Assembly (NCBI GenBank): GCA_002418865.1
Contig: DIEY01000098.1
Coordinates: forward strand, 1 to 64,000
Direction: 5' to 3'
Source of the DNA: Bacteroidales bacterium UBA5762
GTDB taxonomy: Bacteria > Bacteroidota > Bacteroidia > Bacteroidales > TTA-H9
Length of the DNA: 64,000 bases
Positions within the stretch are counted from its first letter, which is position 1. Each line of letters starts with the position of its first letter. Under the pieces are notes generated by a model. It was not told the origin of the DNA. It ran no database searches and saw nothing but the letters and a program-made list of their open reading frames with translations. A program made the position numbers and the translations under genes. Positions 28,491 through 37,950 of the stretch are shown here, one piece after another.

Positions 28491-29828
28491 TTAGGATGTT
28501 TCAGTTGAAGATGAAGCTCCCAAACTCACGATGGTTTCGTATATTTCGGGCCAACCTTTCCATCGGCCGCTGCCCCCATGAGTTTCATTGTGCCACAGAG
28601 TAATCAATGTACCCGAATAACGTTTTACTTCTTCTATATATGGTTTTACAAAATCTACAATTTGGTTTTCCGGAATCTTCAAGTAATCTTTTAATGTTCC
28701 GTCCATAAACATAAAAGGATGAATCAGCAGAGAGGTGGGAGTGTCTAAATCGAGATCATAGAAAGGGAAAGGGATGCAGGTACCGGCTCTGAATCCAGGC
28801 TGATCGGCAAAACCCATAGTATAATCATCGGTAATTCCCCAATGGATGAGGTTGCGGTAGGTTTCGGGAAGACTAAGTTTCAAGAAATGCTGACGGCTAT
28901 GCGTAACTTGTCGATGCAAGCATTTGGATAAGTCTTCAATTTCTTTTTTTAATTTCTGAGGATTTTTATTTGAGGCATAAGAAGGATGAATTCCAACTAT
29001 AGCATAGTCGGCAATCCTTTTTATCAGAGTTCTAAAGGCTGGATTATAAATCGACAGATTCTTGTCGAATTGTCCGTAATCGCTAAAGAGAAAGAAAAAT
29101 ACGGGTTTTAGGCGATAAGATGAATGCAATAATTGTAAGGAATCAAAACTATCGAAAGGATCACGTTCTTTGCCCATTAATACCTGAGTTCGGCTTTTTA
29201 TTTCTTCAAAATCTGCATGTAGCAAATTTTTTATGTATCCTCCGAGCGTTCTCAGAAATCCTTTATGTAAGTAACTATATGCTAAATCCACATCTATGGT
29301 AGGAACATACTTGTAGGAAGTTTTATGGAACTGCAAATCGGGGAATTTTTTCAATAAAATAGAAACAATCATCTCTGCCCAATGATTCACAACTGCTTTA
29401 TCGAGAAATCCTTCACGATAGGCTATGCTTTCTTTTGCCTGAAAGCGTCCATGTATATCTTTTCGACAAGGCAAATATTCTTCATAACGGCTCAACATGT
29501 AAAAGGATGAAGCAAAGGCATCAAAAGGCAAGGCCGAGTCTTTACTATAAACAGGGAAGAGCCCACCATGGGGCGAATATTTCCCCGTATCGACCCCTGC
29601 AATGTTTCTCTCAAATAATAATGAAACCGCCTCAAACCAAACTTCATTTTTCTGAAAACTTCCCCCATAAATCATCCTAGGTCCCTGCCAAGCAATGTAT
29701 TCATCATCATTGAGCGTAAATTCATGATTTATTCCCCATAACGTATTCAATAAGTAATGAAATGTGTATTGTAGTCGCTTGCTAAATTTTGGAATCTTTA
29801 TCAGTAATCTGTCACCTGAATTGCTCAT
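28491..29828 (-). CDS. Polysaccharide deacetylase-like protein (DUF7033 type)
   Basis: Predicted carbohydrate esterase 4-like protein of 445 aa without a clear signal peptide. The N-terminal half (residues 1-170) resembles the DUF7033 extension found on such proteins (AFASSFYMLSRYEEYL). The NodB-like core follows: TIDVDLAYS (about residue 180) replaces the usual TFDDG, GIHPSYAS (about 280) replaces HSxxH, and GFRAGTCIPFPFYD (about 345) corresponds to the RxPY region; WHNETH (about 420) lies near the end. The substrate is unknown. It is the first gene of the operon with DUF6427 and rnhB, with a -7 box about 65 bases upstream. Confidence 0.8.
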   Translation of the reverse strand: MSNSGDRLLIKIPKFSKRLQYTFHYLLNTLWGINHEFTLNDDEYIAWQGPRMIYGGSFQKNEVWFEAVSLLFERNIAGVDTGKYSPHGGLFPVYSKDSALPFDAFASSFYMLSRYEEYLPCRKDIHGRFQAKESIAYREGFLDKAVVNHWAEMIVSILLKKFPDLQFHKTSYKYVPTIDVDLAYSYLHKGFLRTLGGYIKNLLHADFEEIKSRTQVLMGKERDPFDSFDSLQLLHSSYRLKPVFFFLFSDYGQFDKNLSIYNPAFRTLIKRIADYAIVGIHPSYASNKNPQKLKKEIEDLSKCLHRQVTHSRQHFLKLSLPETYRNLIHWGITDDYTMGFADQPGFRAGTCIPFPFYDLDLDTPTSLLIHPFMFMDGTLKDYLKIPENQIVDFVKPYIEEVKRYSGTLITLWHNETHGGSGRWKGWPEIYETIVSLGASSSTETS

Positions 29829-29891
29829 AAATTTTCAATAATAACATGTTTTCGATTAAAAACTCGAGAAAGTTTCGCCTAATGGAAACCA

Positions 29892-29899
29892 CAAAGGTA
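29892..29899 (-). promoter_or_regulatory. -7 box for the deacetylase-DUF6427-rnhB operon
   Basis: Minus-strand TACCTTTG fits TAnnTTTG exactly, 63 bases before the ATG at 29828. Confidence 0.55.
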
Positions 29900-29969
29900 C
29901 AAAGGCCCAACATATATTTATTTGACAAAAAACCATTAAGTTTGACGCCTGATTTTTATTATTGAGGGC

Positions 29970-31757
29970 ATGGATAATTTTATTGTTTCGGCAAGGAAAT
30001 ATAGACCGAGTACTTTCGACGAAATAGTTGGGCAACAAAGTATAGTGCAAACCTTGAAAAATGCTATACGCACTCAGCAAATTGCTCAAGCTTTTTTATT
30101 TACAGGACCACGTGGCGTGGGTAAAACAACCACTGCACGAATCCTTGCCAAAACTATTAACTGCCTCAATCTTACACCCAACTTCGAACCTTGCAATCAG
30201 TGCGATTCTTGCATGGATTTCAATAATAATACTTTACTGAATATTTTCGAACTTGACGCTGCTTCTAACAATTCTGTAGATAATATTCGTTCTTTGATTG
30301 ATCAGGTGCGTATTCCTCCACATCATGGCAAGTATAAAGTATACATCATTGATGAAGTGCACATGTTATCGCAGAACGCCTTCAATGCATTTTTAAAGAC
30401 ACTCGAAGAACCTCCCGATTATGTGAAGTTTATTTTAGCCACAACCGAAAAACATAAGGTTATGGCAACCATACTTTCACGTTGCCAGGTATATGATTTC
30501 AAGCGTATTACTATCGAGGATATCGTTCACCAGCTTCAACATGTTGCTCAAAATGAAGGCATAAGTTATGAGATAGAAGCCTTGCATGTGATTGCCGAGA
30601 AGGCCGATGGTGCTATGCGCGATGCTCTTTCCATCTTCGATCAGTTGGTTACTTATTCTGGACGTCATCTCACTTACCAGAAAGTGGCCGAAAGCCTCTA
30701 TGTGCTTAGTTATGAGGATTATTTCAAAATGAGTGAGTACTTGTTACATGGACAAACTAGCGATGCCCTTATTTTATTGAATGATATCATAGAACGTGGT
30801 TTTGAGGGGCAAATGTTTATCAATGGCTTGGGCAAACATTTTCGTAATCTTTGGTTGGCTAAAGACCCGGCTGCTGTTAAATTGCTCGAAGTCTCGGAAA
30901 CAGTAGCGAATCTGTATATTACCCAAGCCCAAAAATGTTCTCTTCAATTTCTGGCTAAAGCCCTCAATCTCATCAACCAATGTGATGCCAACTACCGTAT
31001 GAGTCTTAATAAAAGACTTGCCATTGAAATCACTCTTATTAATATTTGCCAGATAGAAAATCCTTTTACAAACTCCAAGCCCAACCCACAACCCGCCCCT
31101 ACTCATATTTCCGAGCCTAATGCTGAATATGCCCCCAAATCTTCACCCTCTGCCGCATCAGCTCCTTCTTCTTCTCAAGATCCCTTATCCTTACCTCCAC
31201 AACCTAACCCATCTCTTTCATCAACTGGTCAAACTCCAAAATCTTCAACCAACATCGAAAATAATGCTACAAAGAATGGACTTTCTCATTTTGGATTGCA
31301 AACCGCTAACGTGCGAAAAATTATTAATCAGCCAGAAGAGCAAAATTCAAAAAAAATCGAAGAGAGTCAACAGCCATTGCCTCAAGGGAGAGAGTTCAGC
31401 GAAGAAGAGCTTTTAATGAAATGGGCATTTTTTCTCGAAGCTTTGAGTGAAAAGGAAGAAGTATTGGTATATTCGCTCAAAATGGCCAAACCACAAAAAG
31501 CTGATAATCATACTATTGTATTCCAAGTGGTTAATGGCGTAATAAAGAATGATATTCTTAATAATCAAGAACGAATCTTGGATTTTTTTCGAACCGAATT
31601 CTCTAATCCTAGTATAAAACTTCTCACAGAGATAATCCCCTCATCCGAAAACAATATAATGGCATACACTCCATTGGAAAGATTAAATGAGCTTTCAAAA
31701 CGCAACCCATTTGTTAAGGAATTTGTGCAAAAGTTTAATCTACAACCCGAGTTATAA
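29970..31757 (+). CDS. dnaX: DNA polymerase III subunit gamma/tau
   Basis: Clamp-loader ATPase of the replisome. The 595-aa product has Walker A GPRGVGKTT (about residue 45), four zinc Cys in the segment CLNLTPNFEPCNQCDSC (about 65-82), Walker B YIIDEVHML (about 120) and the SRC arginine finger LSRCQVYDF (about 170). Domain III runs to about 365. A Pro/Ser/Asn-rich linker covers about 368-470, and a C-terminal tau-like region lies at about 475-595 (FSEEELLMKWAFFLEAL). Inside the linker a run of eight A (31349-31356) forms an in-frame A_AAA_AAA heptamer. Shifting there would stop translation after 481 (+1) or 493 (-1) residues, giving a gamma-like form. Confidence 0.95.
   Translation: MDNFIVSARKYRPSTFDEIVGQQSIVQTLKNAIRTQQIAQAFLFTGPRGVGKTTTARILAKTINCLNLTPNFEPCNQCDSCMDFNNNTLLNIFELDAASNNSVDNIRSLIDQVRIPPHHGKYKVYIIDEVHMLSQNAFNAFLKTLEEPPDYVKFILATTEKHKVMATILSRCQVYDFKRITIEDIVHQLQHVAQNEGISYEIEALHVIAEKADGAMRDALSIFDQLVTYSGRHLTYQKVAESLYVLSYEDYFKMSEYLLHGQTSDALILLNDIIERGFEGQMFINGLGKHFRNLWLAKDPAAVKLLEVSETVANLYITQAQKCSLQFLAKALNLINQCDANYRMSLNKRLAIEITLINICQIENPFTNSKPNPQPAPTHISEPNAEYAPKSSPSAASAPSSSQDPLSLPPQPNPSLSSTGQTPKSSTNIENNATKNGLSHFGLQTANVRKIINQPEEQNSKKIEESQQPLPQGREFSEEELLMKWAFFLEALSEKEEVLVYSLKMAKPQKADNHTIVFQVVNGVIKNDILNNQERILDFFRTEFSNPSIKLLTEIIPSSENNIMAYTPLERLNELSKRNPFVKEFVQKFNLQPEL
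31349..31356 (+). promoter_or_regulatory. Candidate slippery site in dnaX
   Basis: Eight consecutive A in codons TCA AAA AAA ATC give a shift-prone heptamer in the correct phase. The -1 frame stops at 31448-31450 and the +1 frame at 31414-31416. E. coli dnaX (A_AAA_AAG) and Thermus dnaX (A9) use similar tracts to make gamma. No strong downstream stem was noticed. Confidence 0.4.
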
Positions 31758-32136
31758 GTTATAAGTTATTACAATCTGAAATTCCTTTTTTTCGGTGGCA
31801 GTCGTGATATTAGACAGTGACATCACATAATAGTCATCTTTTTTCTTTTAACGTCTTTCTCTTTTACGATATCTTTTGGCCATCCCATATCAGTTCTTTC
31901 TCCAAAATGCGGACCATTGTCCATAATATAGAAAAACGAGCCATATAAGGAAACTTTTCAGCAAGAGGAATGGTTTTAGAGAGTGGTGGCTTGCTGGGTT
32001 TTATATAAAATATTGATTTAGTTTAATGTAGAATTTTTTGATGTTTACTTTTTCCCATACTAAACCTTGGCATATTAATTGTTTCTAACTAAATGGTTTT
32101 GGTTAACAATTAATGGATTTTGGTTAGTAATAAAGG

Positions 32137-32170
32137 ACAGGCTACTTGAAATGGCAGCCTGTTTTTTATT
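32137..32170 (+). terminator. Terminator-like hairpin downstream of dnaX
   Basis: ACAGGCT and AGCCTGT form a perfect 7-bp stem around a 12-base loop, followed on the plus strand by TTTTTATTT. It is 380 bases past the dnaX stop, so it may serve an unseen transcript or simply back up termination. Confidence 0.6.
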
Positions 32171-32176
32171 TGATAA

Positions 32177-32209
32177 AAACAATGAGCCTTGCAATTGATT
32201 GCAAAGCTC
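32177..32209 (-). terminator. Terminator of the Omp28-like gene
   Basis: GAGC..TGCAAT / ATTGCA..GCTC form an interrupted stem at 32184-32209. Read on the minus strand it is followed by ATTGTTTTTAT. It is 24 bases past the stop of the Omp28-like frame. Confidence 0.65.
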
Positions 32210-32233
32210 GTATCAAAGCGTTGGATAAATATT

Positions 32234-33934
32234 TTACAATACAATTAAACGCTGTCGTAAAACCTTCTGTTCGGGCATTATCATTTCGATGAGATAAATG
32301 CCAGAGCTCATTTTTTCGACATTTAATTCTAATTTTTGCTGTCCCTTGGGGAATATTTTCGAAACCGTTTTAGAAACCCTCACACCGTTCATATCATAAA
32401 TATTGAGGGTTACTTTTCCCATGGTAGTCATGTTGAAATTTATGGCAGCAAGATGTTTTGCTGGATTGGGAATAACAAATAGATTTTGTGTTGAAATATC
32501 CTCAATACCAACTCCGCTTTGTGAATAGAATTGGGCAAGCACTTCCCTTCCAAAAGTAGTGCCTTCGACAATGGTAATGTTTTTATCGTCGAAAAGTGTG
32601 AAGAAGCCCAATCCATTGGCGCAGCATAAACCATTTCCGCCAGCATCATATAATGAAAACTGATAACAATGTTCCGATTCTACGGTAATAGTTTCCTTGA
32701 TCAAGGTATTAGCTTCTGTATAAGGTCCGCCTGAAGCTACCAGGCTGTCATCACTGGTTTTGATGTTCCAAGTGATTTCTTCGGGTTTATTGTCGGTTTT
32801 AATCCATAGGTTCAAAAGCGTTGTAACTGTTTTAGGATCTGTGAGCTGGAAGGTAAGCGTGTCATTCTTACGGTATTCATCTTGCAATTGATTGACCTTG
32901 TCGATATAAATTTTGAGAGTACTTGGATTTTGTGGTGTAAACAGGTACTCCGGTAAAGTAATGTTTTTCGATTGAAGAAATCCGATGTTACCAGTCCAAG
33001 TATATTCCTGTTCAGGATGATTTTCTATTCTATACTTTAATGTAATTGAACTGAGGGGATTAGAACCATTGTTGCGAATGCGAATGATAGGAGTTATTTT
33101 CCCTGTACAATTTTCGGAAGCCACATTACTTAAGGTTAAAATTTCTCCATCATTGTCATAAAGTGGAATAATGGGAGCAGTAGAGCTGTTGGCTGTTTGA
33201 AGAATTTCCTTGGAAGAATTATTCTGTATGAAGCCTACGGCTGCAAGTTCGTTGTTGTCGTAAACATTGGCCAACTTCCATGAATATTGAAGAATTACAT
33301 AATCGCCTGGTGAAAGAGGAGTGGGCAGATATGTTCCACCTGCTCCGGGGAGCATTTTCTTCATGACATTGTAGAAATCTTTTTCGCCATTGGTTCCCGG
33401 AGGGGTATTAAAGTGAATATGTTTTTCGATGATTACATTTTGAGCAACTAATTGGCTGCCGCTCATCAAATCTGTAGGGATCACCAGCATGTTCACGAAT
33501 ATGCTGTCCTGAGCAGCATTAAGATAGTGCTGAAGCTGTATTTCGGCAGGCGAAGGCATAGTGTAACGATTATTGATAGTGGTCATGGTCCATCCATTAG
33601 GATGCCCTTTGTAATAATTTCCATCGATCACAGAATAAGGCACAGTATTTACGCCATAATAGTTTACTCTTGCGTTATTTTCTTGAGTATTGGCAAAATA
33701 CATAGGATCGTTTCCCGGTGAAGGCCAGCTTACATGATAAAAGATAGCCGTAAACTTATCGGGGTTTTGTTGTAATCGCTGAACAATAGTAGGATTCACC
33801 GAGGCACATGGTCCGCAGGTTGATGAGGTAAATTCTTCGAGTAAAACAAGCCGCTAGGCTTTAGGTTGCTGAGCTATCAATGAAAGATGTATCAGCAGTA
33901 ATAAACTGAGCGTTAAGATTTGTTAATTTTTCAT
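32234..33934 (-). pseudogene. Omp28/thioredoxin-like type IX secretion protein with two nonsense codons
   Basis: Read from ATG 33934, a 567-codon frame encodes a complete secreted protein except for two in-frame stops: TAA at codon 4 (33923-33925) and TAG at codon 27 (33854-33856). Between them lies an intact signal-peptide core (ILTLSLLLLIHLSLIAQ). After the TAG comes RLVLLEEFTSSTCGPCASV, a thioredoxin-fold CxxC motif typical of Omp28-like proteins. The next 500 codons are uninterrupted and end in a type A sorting domain (VIPNPAKHLAAINF ... GIYLIEMIMPEQ), as used by the type IX secretion system. Both stops are one C-to-T change from Gln codons (CAA, CAG). There is no ATG between the TAG and the domain, so secretion should fail unless the stops are bypassed. 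Confidence 0.75.
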
Positions 33935-34198
33935 GTTTTGGTGGTAATTTTTGGATTTGACAAGTAATAATTTATTCGATTTAGTTTTTTCAATGTTTTC
34001 TTATTCAAGCAATTTTCAGGATTGATTTTTTCCAATATCTAATCTTATTTACTGTGATAGGATAAAAGTTGAAGTAAAAATAGCTTTTTCTGATAGCATT
34101 AGGCAATTATCATTCGATTTTTTTTGGTAAAAGATTGAATTTGGCATATTAGAAAGAGAGGGATGAATTTAGATAGAAGATCTTAAATCTATATATTA

Positions 34199-35294
34199 TT
34201 AATTCTGTGTATTGCTGCCGTTTTCCATCAAATAGGCCTTAATGAAGTCTTGAATATCGCCATCGAGAACTGCTTGTGTATTCCCAGTTTCATAATTAGT
34301 ACGATGATCTTTCACCATTTTATAGGGATGTAGCACATAGCTGCGTATTTGTGATCCCCATTCGATTTTTTTCTTTGCAGCTTCTATGGCGTCTATTTTT
34401 TCTCTTTTCTTGCGTAGTTCAATTTCATAAAGTTTCGATTTGAGCATTTGCAGTGCTTTTTCCTTGTTTTGCTGTTGTGAGCGTGTAACTTGGCATTCTA
34501 TGACAATGCCAGTGGGTTCATGTTTCAACCTAACTGCAGTTTCAACCTTGTTTACATTTTGCCCGCCTGGCCCACTGCTGCGATAGGTTTCCCATGTAAT
34601 GTCGGATGGATTAATATCGATTTCTATGTTTTCATCAACGATGGGATAAACATATACAGAAGCAAAAGAAGTATGACGTCTTGCATTGGAATCGAAAGGC
34701 GAAATGCGCACAAGACGATGAACTCCATTTTCAGCCTTCAAATATCCAAAGGCATATTCTCCATCGAATTCTAAAACCACATTTTTTATACCTGCTACAT
34801 CCCCTTCGTGCAAATCGAGTTCGGTAACCTTGAAATTTTGTCTCTCGCCATATCGAATGTACATGCGCATAAGCATGGAAGCCCAGTCTTGACTCTCTGT
34901 TCCCCCGGCCCCTGCATTGATTTCCATGATAGCTCCTAGTCGGTCTTCCTCTGCCGAAAGCATGTTCATAAATTCCAATTCTTCTACTTCATGTAAGGTT
35001 TCTTGATAATGCCGATTCACTTCTTGCTCGGTAGCTTCGCCATTATCCAAAAAATCAACCATAACCTTTAAATCTTCAAAGAGGCTCCTGACTTTTTCGA
35101 AACGTTCTATCCATACTTTTTTTGCCTGTATAGACTTGAGGATTTTTTCTGCTGATTTGGGATTATTCCAAAAATCATTTGTGTGTGTTAATTCCTCTTC
35201 TTCTTTTACCTCCTTAAGCTTTGAGTCTATGTCAAAGAAACCTCCTCAAGGCTTCTACCCTTGCTTCGAGAGCTTTAATATCTTCATTTATCAT
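34199..35294 (-). CDS. prfB: Peptide chain release factor 2 (programmed +1 frameshift)
   Basis: Terminates translation at UGA and UAA. Translation begins at ATG 35294, runs 20 codons to CTT, and meets an in-frame TGA at 35232-35234. A +1 shift continues as GAC (35233-35231) into the long frame ending at 34199, giving about 364 aa, the normal RF2 size. The site reads AGG AGG TTT CTT TGA C, with the Shine-Dalgarno-like AGGAGG three bases before the CTT, as in other bacteria. In the body, SPF (RISPFDSN) is the stop-codon recognition tripeptide of RF2 and GPGGQNVNK the catalytic GGQ loop. RF2 thereby controls its own level. It is co-transcribed with recX, 20 bases upstream. Confidence 0.96.
35229..35246 (-). 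promoter_or_regulatory. RF2 programmed +1 frameshift signal
   Basis: The minus strand carries AGGAGG, three bases, CTT, then TGA followed by C. This is the canonical autoregulatory recoding signal of prfB, with the poor-context UGA-C stop and the slippery CUU. Confidence 0.93.
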
Positions 35295-35314
35295 ATAATA
35301 TAGAATTATTAAAA

Positions 35315-35806
35315 TTATTCTTCCATGAGATCTGTTTTGTTTAATAACCTGTAAATCATTTCAGGTTCGTACCCCTTAGATAATGCAAGACGGATGAGTT
35401 TTTGACGGGCAATATCTGGTGGTTCTTTCAAGAGAGATTTCCGTTTATTGTTTAAGATTTTCTTTAGAGTTGTTTCATATTCTTCATCATCCAATGAGTT
35501 GATGGCCTGTTGTGTTAATTCATCCGATATGTGATGTCGTTGAAGCTCCAACTTGATTTTAATCTTGCCCCATTTTAAATTATGAAATTTTCCTTGGGCA
35601 AACATGCGGGCAAAACGACCATCATTTATAAACCCTTCTTTGGTGAGTTGCGAAATGATTTTGGGGATTTCGTCTTCGGGTAATCCCCATTGCTTGAGCT
35701 TGAGCCTTAAGTCGTAGCTACATCTTTCCTGAATGGCGCACCATCGTTTTGCCCTGTCTATCAGTGCCTCATCGCTAGAGGTAATTTTTGAGGAAGGATT
35801 TTTCAT
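35315..35806 (-). CDS. recX: RecA regulatory protein RecX
   Basis: Small helical protein (163 aa) that binds RecA filaments and inhibits or tunes RecA activity. Tandem three-helix repeats are recognisable: AKRWCAIQERCSYDLRLKLK (residues about 14-33), QLTKEGFINDGRFARMFAQG (about 52-71) and GKIKIKLELQRHHISDE (about 79-95). Length is usual. It is the first gene of a recX-prfB transcript; recA is not in the window. A -7 box lies about 20 bases upstream. Confidence 0.92.
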   Translation of the reverse strand: MKNPSSKITSSDEALIDRAKRWCAIQERCSYDLRLKLKQWGLPEDEIPKIISQLTKEGFINDGRFARMFAQGKFHNLKWGKIKIKLELQRHHISDELTQQAINSLDDEEYETTLKKILNNKRKSLLKEPPDIARQKLIRLALSKGYEPEMIYRLLNKTDLMEE

Positions 35807-35824
35807 AAAAGGATCAAGGAATTA

Positions 35825-35832
35825 CAAAATTA
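35825..35832 (-). promoter_or_regulatory. -7 box for recX-prfB
   Basis: Minus-strand TAATTTTG fits TAnnTTTG and ends 18 bases before the recX ATG. Confidence 0.6.
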
Positions 35833-35943
35833 CATAACTTCTCATTTACGCCTTAGAGAGGAGTAAGCTAATTATTAAGGTAAAATATTAAATCAGAACT
35901 CTTCCCATATAATTTGGGCAGCAAAGGATATTTCCAATAGGTT

Positions 35944-37908
35944 TCATGCATCTATGTTGGCATATCTGGCATTACGTTCGATGAATTCTCTTCTTGGAGC
36001 CACATCATCACCCATAAGCATAGAGAAAATGCGGTCGGCTTCGGTTCCGTTTTCTATCGTTACTTGCCTAAGCATCCTCCTTTCGGGATCCATGGTAGTG
36101 CTCCAGAGTTGCTCTGCATTCATTTCTCCCAAACCTTTATAACGCTGTATATGAATTCCTTTATCCGTGCCATCTTTCGAGAGTTCGGCCACTATATTTA
36201 TTCTTTCTTCTTCAGTCCAGCAATACCTTTCTATATTTCCCTTTTTGATGAGATAAAGTGGTGGAGTAGCAATGTAAACATAACCGTTTTCGATGAGTTC
36301 TTTCATGTAACGGAAGAAGAAAGTAAGTATGAGTGTAGCAATATGGCTTCCATCCACATCGGCATCGGTCATGATGATGATTTTGTGGTAGCGAAGTTTT
36401 TCGAGATTTAAGGCTTTACTATCCTCATCGGTTCCAATAGACACGCCTAAAGCCGTAAAAATATTCTTAATTTCTTCGCTGTCGAATATTTTATGTTGCA
36501 TGGCTTTTTCTACGTTAAGAATTTTACCTCTTAATGGCAAAATGGCTTGGAAACGACGGTCGCGGCCTTGTTTAGCTGTTCCTCCTGCAGAATCGCCTTC
36601 TACAAGGAAAAGCTCGGCCATTGCCGGATCTCTTTCAGTGCAATCGGCTAATTTTCCGGGTAAACCTGAACCAGATAGAACGCCTTTACGCTGAACCAGT
36701 TCACGTGCCTTGCGGGCTGCATGACGGGCAGTGGCTGCAAGAATTACCTTGTTTACTATAGTACGGGCTTCTTTGGGATGTTCCTCCAAATAGTTGTTGA
36801 GCGCCTCAGAAACAACCTGATCTACAATTCCCATTACTTCACTGTTGCCTAATTTGGTTTTAGTTTGTCCTTCGAACTGAGGTTCGGCTACTTTTACAGA
36901 AATGATGGCCGTTAGGCCTTCCCTGAAATCATCGCCTGAGATGTCAAATTTCAAGTTTTTCAGCATGCCCGACTTTTCTGCATAAGTCTTGAGGGTTCGG
37001 GTTAGCCCACGACGAAAGCCAGCCAGATGTGTCCCTCCTTCATGTGTATTGATATTGTTCACATAAGCATGGAGGTTCTCGGCAAAGGAAGTATTGTATT
37101 GCAGTACAATTTCAATAGGCGTGTTGGCCCGTTCGCCTTCCATGTAAATAGGCTCGGGGATTAGTTTTTCACGATTCTCGTCGAGATAATTAATAAAATC
37201 GACTAAACCATTTTCCGAATAAAATACCTGAGTGGAGGGGCCACCATTATCATTGGAGGTTCTTTCATCTATAAGGGTTAAACGGATTTTTTTGTTCAGA
37301 AATGCCAATTCGCGCATACGATTAGCCAAAATTTCTGCATCGAAGACGGTAGCATTAAAAATGCTGGGATCGGGTTTGAAATGAGTTTCTGTTCCTACGG
37401 ATTTACTTTCTCCAATGATTTTGACCGGTTCTATGGGTTTGCCTTTTTCATATTCCTGATACCAGATTTTACCTTCTCGATATATTTTTACCCAAAGATG
37501 GGATGATAGCGCATTTACACAAGATACTCCCACGCCATGCAAGCCCCCTGAAACTTTATAAGAATCCTTGTTGAATTTTCCGCCTGCATGTAAAACCGTC
37601 ATGACTACTTCAAGTGCCGAACGTTGTTCTTTTTCATGCATATCTACTGGAATTCCCCTCCCATTATCCCTCACAGTGATAGAATTATCCTGGTGAATAA
37701 TAACCTTAATCTCGTTGCAGTAGCCAGCCATGGCTTCGTCTATCGAATTGTCGATAACCTCATAAACCAAATGATGTAATCCTCTAACATCAACATCACC
37801 TATGTACATCGCCGGCCTTTTGCGTACCGCTTCTAAACCTTCTAATACCTGAATATTATCGGCCGTGTAGGTTTCGGCTGCTATCTGCAATTTTTCTTCG
37901 TCACTCAT
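35944..37908 (-). CDS. gyrB: DNA gyrase subunit B
   Basis: ATPase subunit of gyrase, which introduces negative supercoils. The start is ATG 37908 (MSDEEKLQIAAETYTADNIQ), giving 654 aa; the frame upstream only adds a TTG start. The GHKL ATPase motifs are EVIDNSIDEAMAG, DNGRGIPVDMHEK and GGLHGVGVSCVNALS. The transducer follows, then the TOPRIM domain with EGDSAGGTAKQGRDR and the metal motif DADVDGSHIATL. The C-terminal QRYKGLGEMN motif and the ending typical of GyrB rather than ParE are present. A -7 box is 34 bases upstream. It is the only gyrase gene here. Confidence 0.96.
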   Translation of the reverse strand: MSDEEKLQIAAETYTADNIQVLEGLEAVRKRPAMYIGDVDVRGLHHLVYEVIDNSIDEAMAGYCNEIKVIIHQDNSITVRDNGRGIPVDMHEKEQRSALEVVMTVLHAGGKFNKDSYKVSGGLHGVGVSCVNALSSHLWVKIYREGKIWYQEYEKGKPIEPVKIIGESKSVGTETHFKPDPSIFNATVFDAEILANRMRELAFLNKKIRLTLIDERTSNDNGGPSTQVFYSENGLVDFINYLDENREKLIPEPIYMEGERANTPIEIVLQYNTSFAENLHAYVNNINTHEGGTHLAGFRRGLTRTLKTYAEKSGMLKNLKFDISGDDFREGLTAIISVKVAEPQFEGQTKTKLGNSEVMGIVDQVVSEALNNYLEEHPKEARTIVNKVILAATARHAARKARELVQRKGVLSGSGLPGKLADCTERDPAMAELFLVEGDSAGGTAKQGRDRRFQAILPLRGKILNVEKAMQHKIFDSEEIKNIFTALGVSIGTDEDSKALNLEKLRYHKIIIMTDADVDGSHIATLILTFFFRYMKELIENGYVYIATPPLYLIKKGNIERYCWTEEERINIVAELSKDGTDKGIHIQRYKGLGEMNAEQLWSTTMDPERRMLRQVTIENGTEADRIFSMLMGDDVAPRREFIERNARYANIDA

Positions 37909-37942
37909 AATCAAATAATTATTTTTCAATCATTTACGTTTG

Positions 37943-37950
37943 CAAAGATA
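37943..37950 (-). promoter_or_regulatory. -7 box for gyrB
   Basis: Minus-strand TATCTTTG fits TAnnTTTG, 34 bases before the ATG at 37908. Confidence 0.6.

Larger units (their letters stand above)
31758..32233. other. Intergenic region with possible decayed sequence
   Basis: About 476 bases between convergent genes. It begins with three near-copies of GTTATAA and contains two terminator-like hairpins (32137-32170 and 32177-32209). Around 31850-31980 the minus strand has a 33-codon frame starting MDNGPHFGERTDMGWPKD; it has no recognisable family and may be debris. Nothing else was seen. Confidence 0.4.

Noticed and set aside
31120..31416. 98-codon frame inside dnaX
   Set aside because: Not an independent gene; it is the +1 frame of the low-complexity linker. 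It matters only as the end of a possible slippage product.
31850..31980. Possible transposase or integrase fragment (a DNGPHFGE segment on the minus strand)
   Set aside because: Only a short stretch is integrase-like; the rest does not fit and the frame is 33 codons.
33850..33934. Stop codon reassignment as the explanation for the two nonsense codons
   Set aside because: Both RF1 and RF2 are encoded here, and TAA and TAG end intact genes normally (for example TAG at 56767-56769).
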